From CADEED01 sp039930985 (GTDB taxonomy: Bacteria > Pseudomonadota > Gammaproteobacteria > Steroidobacterales > Steroidobacteraceae), in the NCBI GenBank assembly GCA_039930985.1, contig JBDTSV010000180.1:1-34840 (forward strand): a stretch of DNA of 34,840 bases. Direction: 5' to 3'. Below, piece after piece: positions 9,048-16,752 of this stretch. The notes under the pieces are model-generated. The model searched no databases. It was not told the origin of the DNA and was given only the letters and a program-made list of their open reading frames with translations. Position 1 is the stretch's first letter. Each line of letters begins with the position of its first letter. A program made the translations under genes and the position numbers.

Positions 9048-9937
9048 CGCAGCGCTTTCAGCGTTCCGGTCAGGTGCGGCTTCTCGCCCTGCGCATCCCG
9101 CAACGCGAACGCCGCGCCATTTTCGATGTCCCAGCGCTGCAGCATCAGCCACGCGGGCATGTAGATGGGTAGTTTGAAGCTGACGTTGAGCTCGCAGCCG
9201 CCGTCGAACTGCGCCGGTTCGAAATCGGAGATGAGCCGCCCGAGCGACCACATGCCATGCGCGATGGCCTTGGGAAAGCCGAAGGCGCGCGCGGTGAGGT
9301 CGCTCATGTGAATCGGGTTCACGTCGCCGGAGATGAAGCCGTAGCACCGTCCGAGACCGGCGGGCGCGCGAAAGCTGCTCGACTTGATAGCCACTGCGTC
9401 CGGGCCCGCTTCCGCGGGCCGCGCGGTCGTGGTGGTCTTCGCCGCACCAGCTTGCGGACGTTTGCGCGCGAGGAAGGTGCAGGTTTCGTCCCAGCGCGAT
9501 TGACCGCCGACCACGTATTCGGTGTGCAGGTCGAATTCCTGGCCGCGCTCGGTGTCGCGGTGCCCTTCGATCCAGCAGCGGATCTCCGCCGGCTCTTCGG
9601 CCGACAGCGGTTCGCGCATGGCGATGCGGTTCTGCACGTGCACCAGGCCAAACAACTTCACGGGAAAGGCTTCGGCACCCAGCACCGCCAGGTGCAGTGG
9701 CGTGGCGAGGATGTGCGGATAGGCAAAGGGCAGCGTCGCGCCGGCCGCAGCGCCGCAGATTTCCGAATACTGCGCGAGATTTTTGCGATCGATGGCGACT
9801 TTCGCGAGCCGCGCTTCGATGCGCGGAACTTCACCGCCCTCGGGCACGAGGGTCGGTTTACGCGAGACCATGATCTTCGGATACAGGGACCAGACCGCTG
9901 GCGCGCGCGCGAACTCGAGCGAATGCTTGGCCTGCAT
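9044..9937 (-). CDS. MaoC-like acyl dehydratase (double hot-dog)
   Basis: 297 residues. The C-terminal half holds the R-specific enoyl-CoA hydratase signature, SGDVNPIHMSDLTARAFGF followed by KAIAHGMWSLGR; Asp and His of the GDxNPIH motif are the catalytic pair. The N-terminal half (about residues 20-150) looks like a second, degenerate hot-dog domain, as in full-length MaoC or type-2 peroxisomal-like hydratases. It would hydrate trans-2-enoyl-CoA to (R)-3-hydroxyacyl-CoA. It starts 7 nt after ccmI and overlaps the next gene, so it appears to ride on the ccm transcript, an unexpected partner. Confidence 0.82.
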   Translation of the reverse strand: MQAKHSLEFARAPAVWSLYPKIMVSRKPTLVPEGGEVPRIEARLAKVAIDRKNLAQYSEICGAAAGATLPFAYPHILATPLHLAVLGAEAFPVKLFGLVHVQNRIAMREPLSAEEPAEIRCWIEGHRDTERGQEFDLHTEYVVGGQSRWDETCTFLARKRPQAGAAKTTTTARPAEAGPDAVAIKSSSFRAPAGLGRCYGFISGDVNPIHMSDLTARAFGFPKAIAHGMWSLGRLISDFEPAQFDGGCELNVSFKLPIYMPAWLMLQRWDIENGAAFALRDAQGEKPHLTGTLKALR

Positions 9938-9944
9938 GTGTTTC

Positions 9945-10940
9945 CTAGGGCGCGAGGCGATCGATCTGGATATTCAGCCGTCCGTCTGTGCCCACATGAT
10001 AGCTAACTTGTCCGAACGGGTCGCCGCTGGTCGCCGTCGGCGTGCCGCCGAGCGCGACGCGCGCGACGATTTCGAGCTGCTGACCGGTGGCGATGCGGCG
10101 CGATTCGAGCATCGCATCGGCGGCGGACAGCTCGACGTCGACCGGGAATGTGGCTGGCAGACGTTTCGCGGCGAACGGCGGCCCGGGTTGGCTGGGATCG
10201 CGAGCGGCAATGAAGAGCGTCGCGCCGGGGGGAACCTTGACCGCGAGCGCCGGCGCCAGTGTCACGTGCACGGCCACCTTCGCTTCTGCGGCCGTCTGCC
10301 CGGCGGGTGCGCCATCGAGCGCGCGCAGCTGCCGTTCGATGATGTCGCGAATCTGTGGCGGTGGATTGAGCGCCAGCATGCGCGTGAAGCGCTCATGCGC
10401 AAGCGCCGACTCGCCCCGCCCGAGCGCAGCGAATGCGCCATAGAGCAAGGCCTTCGCATTGCCGGGTTCGAGCAACAGCGCGCGTTCGAACAACCGACCT
10501 GCCCCGCCGCGCAACTGCTCGAAATCCTGCGCCAGCAGGGATTCGGCGATGCCGACGATCGCCTCGACGTTCTGGCCGCTGGCCAGTCGATCGGCACGTT
10601 GATAGGCGCGTACCGCGAGGGGAAATTGCTCGAGCGTGCCATAGGTGCGCCCTAACATGAGCCAGCCGTTGAGATTGTCCGGCTCGGCGGCCAGTCGCTT
10701 CGCGAGCTTGGCCGCCATCGCCGCGGGCGTGTCCGCGACCGCGGGCGCGTCCACCCAGGTGTAGTTGCTGAAGGCTGCATACAGGCCGGCGCCGCCAAAC
10801 AACAATACGAGCAGCACGCCGACGGCGGCGAACGCCGCGGCCGGGCGCGCGTCGGAACGCTGACGCATCAACGGCATCAACAACAGCACGGCCGCTGCCG
10901 CCGCCAGCGATCCTGCGGTCAGTACGAAGGTCAGCATCAT
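9945..10940 (-). CDS. ccmI: Cytochrome c maturation protein CcmI
   Basis: 331 residues from the ATG at 10940, which overlaps the ccmH stop (ATGATG; the second ATG is an equal choice). The N-terminus has two membrane helices (LTFVLTAGSLAAAAAVLLLMPL and a second near residues 40-60), with a basic loop between them. TPR-like helices follow (about 75-200, for example NLNGWLMLGRTYGTLEQFPLAVRAYQRA), and then a C-terminal periplasmic beta domain. CcmI binds apocytochrome c and hands it to the CcmF/H haem ligation complex. It is the last classical ccm gene here, followed after 4 nt by the maoC-like gene. Confidence 0.9.
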   Translation of the reverse strand: MMLTFVLTAGSLAAAAAVLLLMPLMRQRSDARPAAAFAAVGVLLVLLFGGAGLYAAFSNYTWVDAPAVADTPAAMAAKLAKRLAAEPDNLNGWLMLGRTYGTLEQFPLAVRAYQRADRLASGQNVEAIVGIAESLLAQDFEQLRGGAGRLFERALLLEPGNAKALLYGAFAALGRGESALAHERFTRMLALNPPPQIRDIIERQLRALDGAPAGQTAAEAKVAVHVTLAPALAVKVPPGATLFIAARDPSQPGPPFAAKRLPATFPVDVELSAADAMLESRRIATGQQLEIVARVALGGTPTATSGDPFGQVSYHVGTDGRLNIQIDRLAP

Positions 10941-11392
10941 CGCGGGGTTTCGTCCGCGTCGATCACGCTGTCGTCGCTCGCCACCAGCGCCGAGCGCTGG
11001 CGCACGACGCGTATGCCCGCGAACACGCCGACCAGCAACAACACGAACGGCGCGAGCCACACCCATGCCGTCGAACGCTGGAATGGCGGACGGAACAGGA
11101 TGACGTTGCCGTAGCGCGCGACCATGGAGTCGCGGATTTCATTGTCGTTCTTGCCGGCGATCATCTGTTCACGCACATCGCGGCGCAGATCCGCCGCGAG
11201 CCCCACCGGAGAGTCGGCGATGCTCTGGTTCTGGCATTGCATGCAGCGCAGCTCGTGGATGAGCGCGTCGTAGCGCTCCTGCAGCTCGCTCGTCGGCATG
11301 GCGTCGAGGTCGATCGCCAACGCACCGGCACCTGCGCCGAGCAGCGCGGCGGCCACCAGGATCACCACGGGCAATCTGCGCTGCGGCCTCAA
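10937..11392 (-). CDS. ccmH: Cytochrome c maturation protein CcmH
   Basis: 151 residues. It has a signal/anchor helix at about 8-26, the redox motif LRCMQCQNQ (Cys50, Cys53) and a C-terminal membrane helix (WVWLAPFVLLLVGVFAGI). CcmH reduces the haem-binding cysteines of apocytochrome c in the periplasm. I chose a TTG start at 11392: it overlaps the ccmG stop as TTGA, and a perfect AAGGAGG lies 6 nt upstream. No ATG exists in a sensible position; the next GTG, at codon 9, would leave the Shine-Dalgarno far away. Confidence 0.88.
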   Translation of the reverse strand: MRPQRRLPVVILVAAALLGAGAGALAIDLDAMPTSELQERYDALIHELRCMQCQNQSIADSPVGLAADLRRDVREQMIAGKNDNEIRDSMVARYGNVILFRPPFQRSTAWVWLAPFVLLLVGVFAGIRVVRQRSALVASDDSVIDADETPR

Positions 11393-11922
11393 GGAAATCC
11401 TCCTTTCGGCAACCGTGAGACGAATTCGCGCTCCCACACTTCGGGCGTCATGGCGCCGACGTGGCGGTATTGCACGCGCCCGCTGGCGTCGATGAAGAAG
11501 GTTTCCGGCGCGCCGTAGACACCGAAGTTGATGGCCGTGCGCCCGTCCTTGTCCACCGCCACCGTGGTGTAGGGATTGCCGAGCTGCGTGAGCCATTCAA
11601 TGGCGGCGTCGTCATCGTCTTTCCAGTTGAGGCCGATGAGCGGTACCTGGTTGCGCTTGGCGATTGCCAGCAGGGCCTGGTGTTCTTCGCGGCAGGCTTC
11701 GCACCACGTACCCCAGACGTTGAGCACCCAGGGACGTCCGTCGAGCTGCGCGTTGCTCAATTTCTCGCCGCCACCGCCGAGCACCGGCAGACTGAACGCC
11801 GGCACCTGCCTGCCTAACAAAGCCGACTGCATGGTGCTCTTGTTCGGCGAATGCACGACGCCGATGTACAGCACGCCGGCGAGCAGCAGGAACACCGCGC
11901 CTGGAATCAGGAATCGGCTCAC
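11389..11922 (-). CDS. ccmG: Thiol:disulfide interchange protein CcmG/DsbE
   Basis: 177 residues, membrane-anchored thioredoxin-like protein that supplies reductant to the Ccm system in the periplasm. The N-terminal anchor (FLIPGAVFLLLAGVLYIGVV) is followed by the family segment VPAFSLPVLGG and the active site GTWCEACREEH with Cys74 and Cys77. The GAPETFFID motif with its cis-Pro region matches DsbE. The active site is C-E-A-C. The start GTG at 11922 overlaps the ccmF stop as GTGA; the frame upstream is only ccmF read out of frame. Confidence 0.92.
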   Translation of the reverse strand: MSRFLIPGAVFLLLAGVLYIGVVHSPNKSTMQSALLGRQVPAFSLPVLGGGGEKLSNAQLDGRPWVLNVWGTWCEACREEHQALLAIAKRNQVPLIGLNWKDDDDAAIEWLTQLGNPYTTVAVDKDGRTAINFGVYGAPETFFIDASGRVQYRHVGAMTPEVWEREFVSRLPKGGFP

Positions 11923-13874
11923 GTCACTGGCGCCTGCGACCCATCGAGCGCAGGCGCTTCCGCCTGGGCGCGCGCCCGATAACGGCGATCGGTCGCGGCG
12001 AGCACGCCGCCAATCGCCATCATGCCGGCAGCCAGCCACACCCAGTCGATGAGCGGGCGCATCTGGGCGCGCACTTTCCAGCGACCCTCGCCGGCACTTT
12101 CGCGCACGGCGATGAACATGTCGGTGTTCCAGCGGCTGGCGATGCCTGCCTCGGTGAGCGTGGAACGCTGCACCCAGTAGTTGCGCCGTTCCGGATGCAA
12201 CACCGCCACCGGCACGCCATCGCGCAGCACCGTGACTTCGGCGCGCACGCCGTCGTAGTTAGGACCTTCCATCTCCTTGATACTGTCGAAGCGGTACGCG
12301 TAGCGGCCGAGCGCCAGCGTCTCCCCGGGAGCGATGGCGGCATCCCGCTCGATTGTGTACGACTCGACCGCCGAAATCGCCAGCACGCAGACACCCAGGC
12401 CCATGTGCGCGATGGTCATGCCGATGATGGCGCGCGGCAGCGTCAGGCGGCGGCGCAGGCGATCGATGGGGTCGAACAATGACGACAGAATGATCCAGAT
12501 GCCGAGCACCACGCCGAAGGGTGTGAGCCATTTGCCCGGTCCGTATCCGAAGTAAACCAAGGCGAGTCCGAGCACGGCCGCCGCGCCAAATCCGAGCACG
12601 ATTCGCCGGCGCGCATTGCCGAGCTGCCCGCGCTTCCACGACGAATGAATGCCGATGGCCACCAGCGCCACCAGCGGCAACATGAGCAGCGGGAACAACG
12701 CGTCGAAATACGGCGACCCCACCGAGATCGGCTGCATGCTCATGAAGTCGGCGATCAGCGGCGCCAGCGTGCCCACCAGCACCATGGCCGCGGCCACGAC
12801 CAGAAAGATGTTGTTGTACAGCAGGAAAGCCTCGCGCGCGGTGGGCTCGAAGCCCGCCGGCGATCGCAGCAGCGGCGCGCGCCACGCGTACAGCGTGAGC
12901 GCCCCGCCGATCACGAGGATGAGGAAGCCGAGACTGAACAGGCCGCGCGTGGGATCGGCCGCGAAGGAATGCACCGAGGTCAGGACCCCGGAGCGGACCA
13001 GGAAGGTGCCTAACAAGCTCAGGGAAAATGCGAGGATCGCCAGCAGCAGTGTCCAGCTCTTGAAGACGCCGCGCTTTTCCGTGGCCGCGAGCGAATGTAT
13101 GAGTGCGGTGCCGACGAGCCACGGCATGAACGAGGCATTTTCCACCGGATCCCAGAACCAGTAGCCGCCCCAGCCGAGCTCGTAGTACGCCCACCAGCTG
13201 CCAAGCGCGATGCCCACCGACAGGAACGACCACGCCATCGTGGTCCAGGGACGAGTCCAGCGCGCCCAGGTCTGATCCAGCTTGCCTTCGAGCATGGCGG
13301 CGCAGGCGAACGCGAAGGCGACGGCGAACCCGACATAGCCCGTATAGAGGAGCGGCGGATGGATCGCGAGCGCCGGATCCTGCAGCACCGGATTCAGGTC
13401 GCGGCCGTCTGCCGGTACCGGTAAAATGCGCTCGAAGGGATTCGAGGTCCACACCGTGAACAGCAAGAATCCGAAGCTCACGATGCCGAGCACGCCCATG
13501 ACTCGGCTGGCGAATGTCACCGGCAGATTCCGGCTGGCGATGGCGACGGCCAGCGTCCAGGCCGCGAGGATCCACGCCCACAGCAGCAGCGAGCCTTCAT
13601 GCGCGCCCCACAGCGCGGCCACGCGATAAAACGTGGGCAGCGCGGAGTTCGAATTGCTGGCGACGTACAACACGGAGAAGTCGAACGTCACGAACGCATG
13701 CACGAGCGCGCCGATGGCGGTGCTGACCAGCACGAACTGACCGGCAACCGCCGGCCGCACCACAGCCTGCCAGCGCAGATCGCCGCGCGCGGCGCCCGCG
13801 ATACCGAAGAAGGCCTGCGCTCCGGACAACACCAGCGCGAGGATCAGGGCGAATTGGCCGAGCTCGGGAATCAT
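11919..13874 (-). CDS. ccmF: Haem lyase subunit CcmF
   Basis: 651 residues, multi-spanning inner-membrane core of the haem-cytochrome c ligase. The tryptophan-rich WWD domain reads GSWWAYYELGWGGYWFWDPVENASFMPWLVGTALIHS in overlapping pieces. Conserved histidines expected to bind haem (for example WGAHEGSLLLW and FLVRSGVLTSVHSFAADP) are present, and the C-terminus has a periplasmic beta-rich domain and a last membrane helix. The start at ATG 13874 (MIPELGQFALILAL) lies 1 nt after the ccmE stop. An in-frame ATG 21 nt upstream would lie inside ccmE. Confidence 0.95.
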   Translation of the reverse strand: MIPELGQFALILALVLSGAQAFFGIAGAARGDLRWQAVVRPAVAGQFVLVSTAIGALVHAFVTFDFSVLYVASNSNSALPTFYRVAALWGAHEGSLLLWAWILAAWTLAVAIASRNLPVTFASRVMGVLGIVSFGFLLFTVWTSNPFERILPVPADGRDLNPVLQDPALAIHPPLLYTGYVGFAVAFAFACAAMLEGKLDQTWARWTRPWTTMAWSFLSVGIALGSWWAYYELGWGGYWFWDPVENASFMPWLVGTALIHSLAATEKRGVFKSWTLLLAILAFSLSLLGTFLVRSGVLTSVHSFAADPTRGLFSLGFLILVIGGALTLYAWRAPLLRSPAGFEPTAREAFLLYNNIFLVVAAAMVLVGTLAPLIADFMSMQPISVGSPYFDALFPLLMLPLVALVAIGIHSSWKRGQLGNARRRIVLGFGAAAVLGLALVYFGYGPGKWLTPFGVVLGIWIILSSLFDPIDRLRRRLTLPRAIIGMTIAHMGLGVCVLAISAVESYTIERDAAIAPGETLALGRYAYRFDSIKEMEGPNYDGVRAEVTVLRDGVPVAVLHPERRNYWVQRSTLTEAGIASRWNTDMFIAVRESAGEGRWKVRAQMRPLIDWVWLAAGMMAIGGVLAATDRRYRARAQAEAPALDGSQAPVT

Positions 13875-13875
13875 T

Positions 13876-14337
13876 TCAGGTACTCCCATTGCCATTGACG
13901 GCAGGCACGTTCGGCGGCGGCGGGTTGTCCTTGAGCGCGCGGGCTACTTCCGGCGGCATGTACTTCTCGTCGTGCTTGGCGAGGATTTCGTCGGCCACGA
14001 ACGTGGCTCCCTGCATGCGCCCGTGCGCGATGACGCCCTGCCCGTCGCGGAACAGGTCCGGAAGGATGCCGGTATAGCTGACGCGAAGCGTGTGTTTGAA
14101 ATCGGTCATGAGAAATTTCACGTCGAGCGTGCCCGGCACTTTCTCGACGCTGCCCTTCTCCACCATGCCCGCGAGCCGGAAGCGCTTGTTGTCCGGCGCC
14201 TTGCCGGCAGCGATCTCCGTGGGGTTGTACGAATACATGACGTTGCCGAGGAATGCCTTGGTCGCGAGCCACGCGGCGAGACTCACGCCGACGACGATGC
14301 CCGTCACCAGCCACATGCGTTTATGACGGGCCATCAT
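13876..14337 (-). CDS. ccmE: Haem chaperone CcmE
   Basis: 153 residues. One N-terminal membrane anchor (MWLVTGIVVGVSLAAWLATKAF) is followed by an OB-fold periplasmic domain. The covalent haem-binding histidine is His122 in LAKHDEKYMPPEV, with Tyr126 as the usual axial ligand. CcmE receives haem from CcmC/D and delivers it to CcmF. The start at ATG 14337 overlaps the ccmD stop by 4 bp; a second ATG follows directly. The C-terminus after residue 130 is short, Pro/Asn-rich and flexible, as is common. Confidence 0.94.
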   Translation of the reverse strand: MMARHKRMWLVTGIVVGVSLAAWLATKAFLGNVMYSYNPTEIAAGKAPDNKRFRLAGMVEKGSVEKVPGTLDVKFLMTDFKHTLRVSYTGILPDLFRDGQGVIAHGRMQGATFVADEILAKHDEKYMPPEVARALKDNPPPPNVPAVNGNGST

Positions 14338-14489
14338 GGCTTCATCTCGATGCGCCGCCGCGCCTGGGCTTCGGCGTTGCGAAGCGAGCGAAAGGCGAGC
14401 ACCAGATTCAGCACGACAACGCCGAAACCGAGCGCGAACGCCGGCCACAGATATTTTCCGTAGCCGCCCATGAAGAAGAAATCGCTCAT
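14334..14489 (-). CDS. ccmD: Haem exporter protein CcmD
   Basis: 51 residues. The N-terminus (MSDFFFMGGYGKYLWPAFALG) leads into one membrane helix, followed by a basic, Arg-rich cytoplasmic tail (LRNAEAQARRRIEMKP). Length, topology and the G-Y-x-x-Y/F-x-W-P-A motif match CcmD, which is needed to release holo-CcmE from CcmABC. The ATG at 14489 overlaps the ccmC stop and its own stop overlaps ccmE, so it is translationally coupled on both sides. Confidence 0.92.
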   Translation of the reverse strand: MSDFFFMGGYGKYLWPAFALGFGVVVLNLVLAFRSLRNAEAQARRRIEMKP

Positions 14490-15220
14490 GACAGTACCTC
14501 GCGAATCCAGCTCGCGTTGCGCTCGCGGCGCAGTAGTTCGGCGCGCAGGCGAATGAGGAACACCGCGCCGAAGTACAGCGCGAATGCCAGCAGCATCAGC
14601 AACAGCGGCCAGACCATCGACCAGGCCATGTCGGCGTCCGCGCCCAGCTTCTTGCTGTTCTCCTGGTGCAGGCCGTTCCACCACACCACCGAGTAATGAA
14701 TGATGGGAATGTTGACCGCGCCGACGATGGCCAGCAACGCACTTGCCTTGTCGGCTTTCTGCGGGTCTTCGATGGCCGCGCGCAATCCCATGTAGCCGAA
14801 GTACAGGAACAACAGCACGAGCTCCGAGGTGAGGCGCGGATCCCACTCCCAGTAGGTTCCCCACATGGGCTTGCCCCAGAGCATGCCGGTACCCAGGGTG
14901 GCGACCGTGAACCACGCGCCAATGGGTGCGCAGGCCGCCGCTGCGGCATGCGCAACCTTCATGCGCCAGATGAGCCCGACGGCTGCCGCCACCGCCATCG
15001 TGCTGTACACCATGAGTGACAGCGTGGCGCTGGGTGCGTGCACATACATCATGCGAAACGCGTCTTTCTGCTGATAGTCGGCCGGCGCCAGCACCAGCCC
15101 ACCGTAGAGTGCGATCAACATGAGCAGTCCGGCGATGGCCCCAAACCACGGCGCCCAGCGGCGCGCGAAGCCATACACGTATGGCGGCGATCCGAAGCGG
15201 TGGAACCAGGTCCAGTTCAT
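14486..15220 (-). CDS. ccmC: Haem exporter protein CcmC
   Basis: 244 residues with six membrane helices. The WWD motif is seen as MLWGKPMWGTYWEWDPRLTS, flanked by conserved histidines in MMYVHAPSA and PIIHYSVVWWNGLHQ that bind haem. CcmC presents haem to CcmE at the periplasmic face. It lies 9 nt downstream of ccmB and overlaps ccmD by 4 bp. Confidence 0.95.
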   Translation of the reverse strand: MNWTWFHRFGSPPYVYGFARRWAPWFGAIAGLLMLIALYGGLVLAPADYQQKDAFRMMYVHAPSATLSLMVYSTMAVAAAVGLIWRMKVAHAAAAACAPIGAWFTVATLGTGMLWGKPMWGTYWEWDPRLTSELVLLFLYFGYMGLRAAIEDPQKADKASALLAIVGAVNIPIIHYSVVWWNGLHQENSKKLGADADMAWSMVWPLLLMLLAFALYFGAVFLIRLRAELLRRERNASWIREVLS

Positions 15221-15229
15221 GACGTCACG

Positions 15230-15910
15230 CTACTCCAATCCAATGCGCACCGCGGCGGCCGCGGCGAGCGGCGACAGCGTGATCCCGAGCACGGCGATCG
15301 CGCCTAACAGGTACATCGGCGGTCCGATGGGATCGCCGATGATCGCGCGCTGCGTCGCATCCGCGCCGAACACCAGGATGGGTACGGCGAGCGGCAACGT
15401 CAGCAACGACAACAAGACTCCGCCGCGCCGCGCGCCGAGCGTCAGGCCCGCGCCGATGGCGCCGACCAGGCTCATCGCGAAGCTGCCGAGCGCCAGCGCC
15501 GCCAGCACACCACCGATGGCCTGCGCCGGTACGCCGAGCAGCATGGCCGCAATCGGCGCGAACAGTGCCAGCGGCAGCCCGGTGAGCAACCAGTGCGTGC
15601 AGGTCTTCGCGAACAACATCCATGTCAGCGACTGCCCGGACAATGCGAACTGCTCGAGCGTCCCATCGTCCGCGTCCTCGCGGAACAGGAACTCCAGCGC
15701 CAGCAGCGAGGATAACAACGCGCCGACCCACAAGACACCCGGCGCGGCGTCTCGCAGTCGCGACAATTCCGGAGTTAATGTCAGGGGGAATAGTGTTGCC
15801 ACGATCATAAAGAACATGAGTGGCTGGATGAGCTGCGAAGGTTTCCGGAAAGCGAGACGCAAGTCACGCAGGACGATCAGACGGGCGACGGTGAGGGAAC
15901 TTGTTTTCAT
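15230..15910 (-). CDS. ccmB: Haem exporter permease CcmB
   Basis: 226 residues with about six membrane helices. The family start (VLRDLRLAFRKPSQLIQPLMFF) and the LFREDADDGTLEQFALSG segment are typical of CcmB. With CcmA it forms an ABC transporter that drives release of holo-CcmE. The start at 15910 overlaps the ccmA stop (ATGA). Confidence 0.95.
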   Translation of the reverse strand: MKTSSLTVARLIVLRDLRLAFRKPSQLIQPLMFFMIVATLFPLTLTPELSRLRDAAPGVLWVGALLSSLLALEFLFREDADDGTLEQFALSGQSLTWMLFAKTCTHWLLTGLPLALFAPIAAMLLGVPAQAIGGVLAALALGSFAMSLVGAIGAGLTLGARRGGVLLSLLTLPLAVPILVFGADATQRAIIGDPIGPPMYLLGAIAVLGITLSPLAAAAAVRIGLE

Positions 15911-16521
15911 GCCGCGAGGTCGAGCGCCACGAGCCGGCCCGGCGACAACGACAGCGAGTGATGTACGGCGGCAACAACGATGCCTTCGCGCGCCAGCTGC
16001 TCTTCGGCAAGTTCAGCCACCAGCTGCTGGCCCTGCGCATCGAGGTTGGTCGTCGGCTCATCGAGCAGCCACAGCTTCGCTCCGGCAAGCAGCACACCGG
16101 CGAGCGCGATGCGGCGGCGCTGCCCTGCCGACAGCATGCGCACGTGCCGATCGGCGAAATCCGTGGCGCCGGTGCGCTCGAGCGCGGCCGCGATTTCAGC
16201 GCGCGTGACCGCGCGGCGAATGCCAATGGAATACCAGAGATTCTCGTGTGCCGTCAGGTCGCCCTTGAGCGGCGCCTCGTGCCCCAGGTAGGCAAGCTCG
16301 GCGTGGAACTCGTCGCGCGACTGGCGCGCCGGCACGCCGCGCCAGGTGACTTGCCCTTCCTCCGGATCGAGCAACCCGGCAATGGCACGCAGCAGCGTGG
16401 TCTTGCCCGCGCCGTTCTTCCCCGTGAGCAACACACATTTGCCGGGCTCGGCGACAAAACTGACGCCGCGCAGAACGTGACGATCGCCGCGCCAGAGTTG
16501 AAGGCCCTGTACGGTCAGCAT
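15907..16521 (-). CDS. ccmA: Cytochrome c maturation ATPase CcmA
   Basis: 204-residue ABC ATPase. Walker A is at 34-42 (GKNGAGKTT), signature LSAGQ at 130-134, Walker B at 151-155 (WLLDE), and a terminal H-loop His is in AVHHSLS. It is the first gene of the ccm operon. Its start lies only 17 nt from the displaced tRNA-Leu 3' end (16539), so no host promoter fits between them. Transcription must now come from the element's left end or from read-through of its cargo genes. Confidence 0.95.
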   Translation of the reverse strand: MLTVQGLQLWRGDRHVLRGVSFVAEPGKCVLLTGKNGAGKTTLLRAIAGLLDPEEGQVTWRGVPARQSRDEFHAELAYLGHEAPLKGDLTAHENLWYSIGIRRAVTRAEIAAALERTGATDFADRHVRMLSAGQRRRIALAGVLLAGAKLWLLDEPTTNLDAQGQQLVAELAEEQLAREGIVVAAVHHSLSLSPGRLVALDLAA

Positions 16522-16538
16522 TTGATTGAAACGTGGAT

Positions 16539-16593
16539 TGGTGCCCCGGCCCGGAATCGAACCGGGAAGGCCTTGCGGCCGACGGATTTTAAG
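16539..16593 (-). pseudogene. Displaced 3' half of the original tRNA-Leu gene
   Basis: Reading the minus strand from 16593: the anticodon CTTAAAA stretch, the 3' anticodon-stem strand, a variable arm with stem GGCC and loop GCAA, a T arm (CCCGG TTCGATT CCGGG), the 3' acceptor strand CCGGGGC, A and CCA. The 5' half is missing. It could pair with the 5' half kept at 29941-29972, because GCCCCGG complements CCGGGGC. This is therefore the host tRNA's own 3' end, pushed 13.3 kb away by integration. Its variable arm and T stem differ from those of the intact gene at 29884. Confidence 0.88.
16578..16593 (-). other. Left attachment-site core (attL)
   Basis: The 16 bases GCCGACGGATTTTAAG occur here and again in the same orientation at 29925-29940. 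Identity stops at both edges. In tRNA terms the repeat covers the anticodon loop, the 3' anticodon stem and the first bases of the variable arm. Confidence 0.88.
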
Positions 16594-16723
16594 ACGTCAG
16601 TCATGCTCTTAGCGGCTCAGGGTTACACATGGGGGCGTGGCGCAAGTTACTGATTCTCCACGGGTCGCGAGAATAGCAAAACGAGTGCCTAAGAGCCGAA
16701 AAGAGTGGCCCGGAGTACGTCAC

Positions 16724-16743
16724 TGCACGGGATTTGCACGAAA
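16724..16743 (+). promoter_or_regulatory. Double TGCAC site A (probable integrase arm site)
   Basis: TGCAC-GGGATT-TGCAC-GAAA: two TGCAC words 11 bp apart followed by GAAA. The same 20-nt architecture occurs at 29813-29832 and, inverted, at 23966-23985. Similarity to the 29813 copy extends outward (CACTGCAC before, CGGGGC after). It lies 131 bp inside the left core and 9 nt beyond the stop of the 299-residue cargo gene. I see no other gene signal between 16594 and 16752. Confidence 0.6.
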
Positions 16744-16752
16744 TCGACGGGG

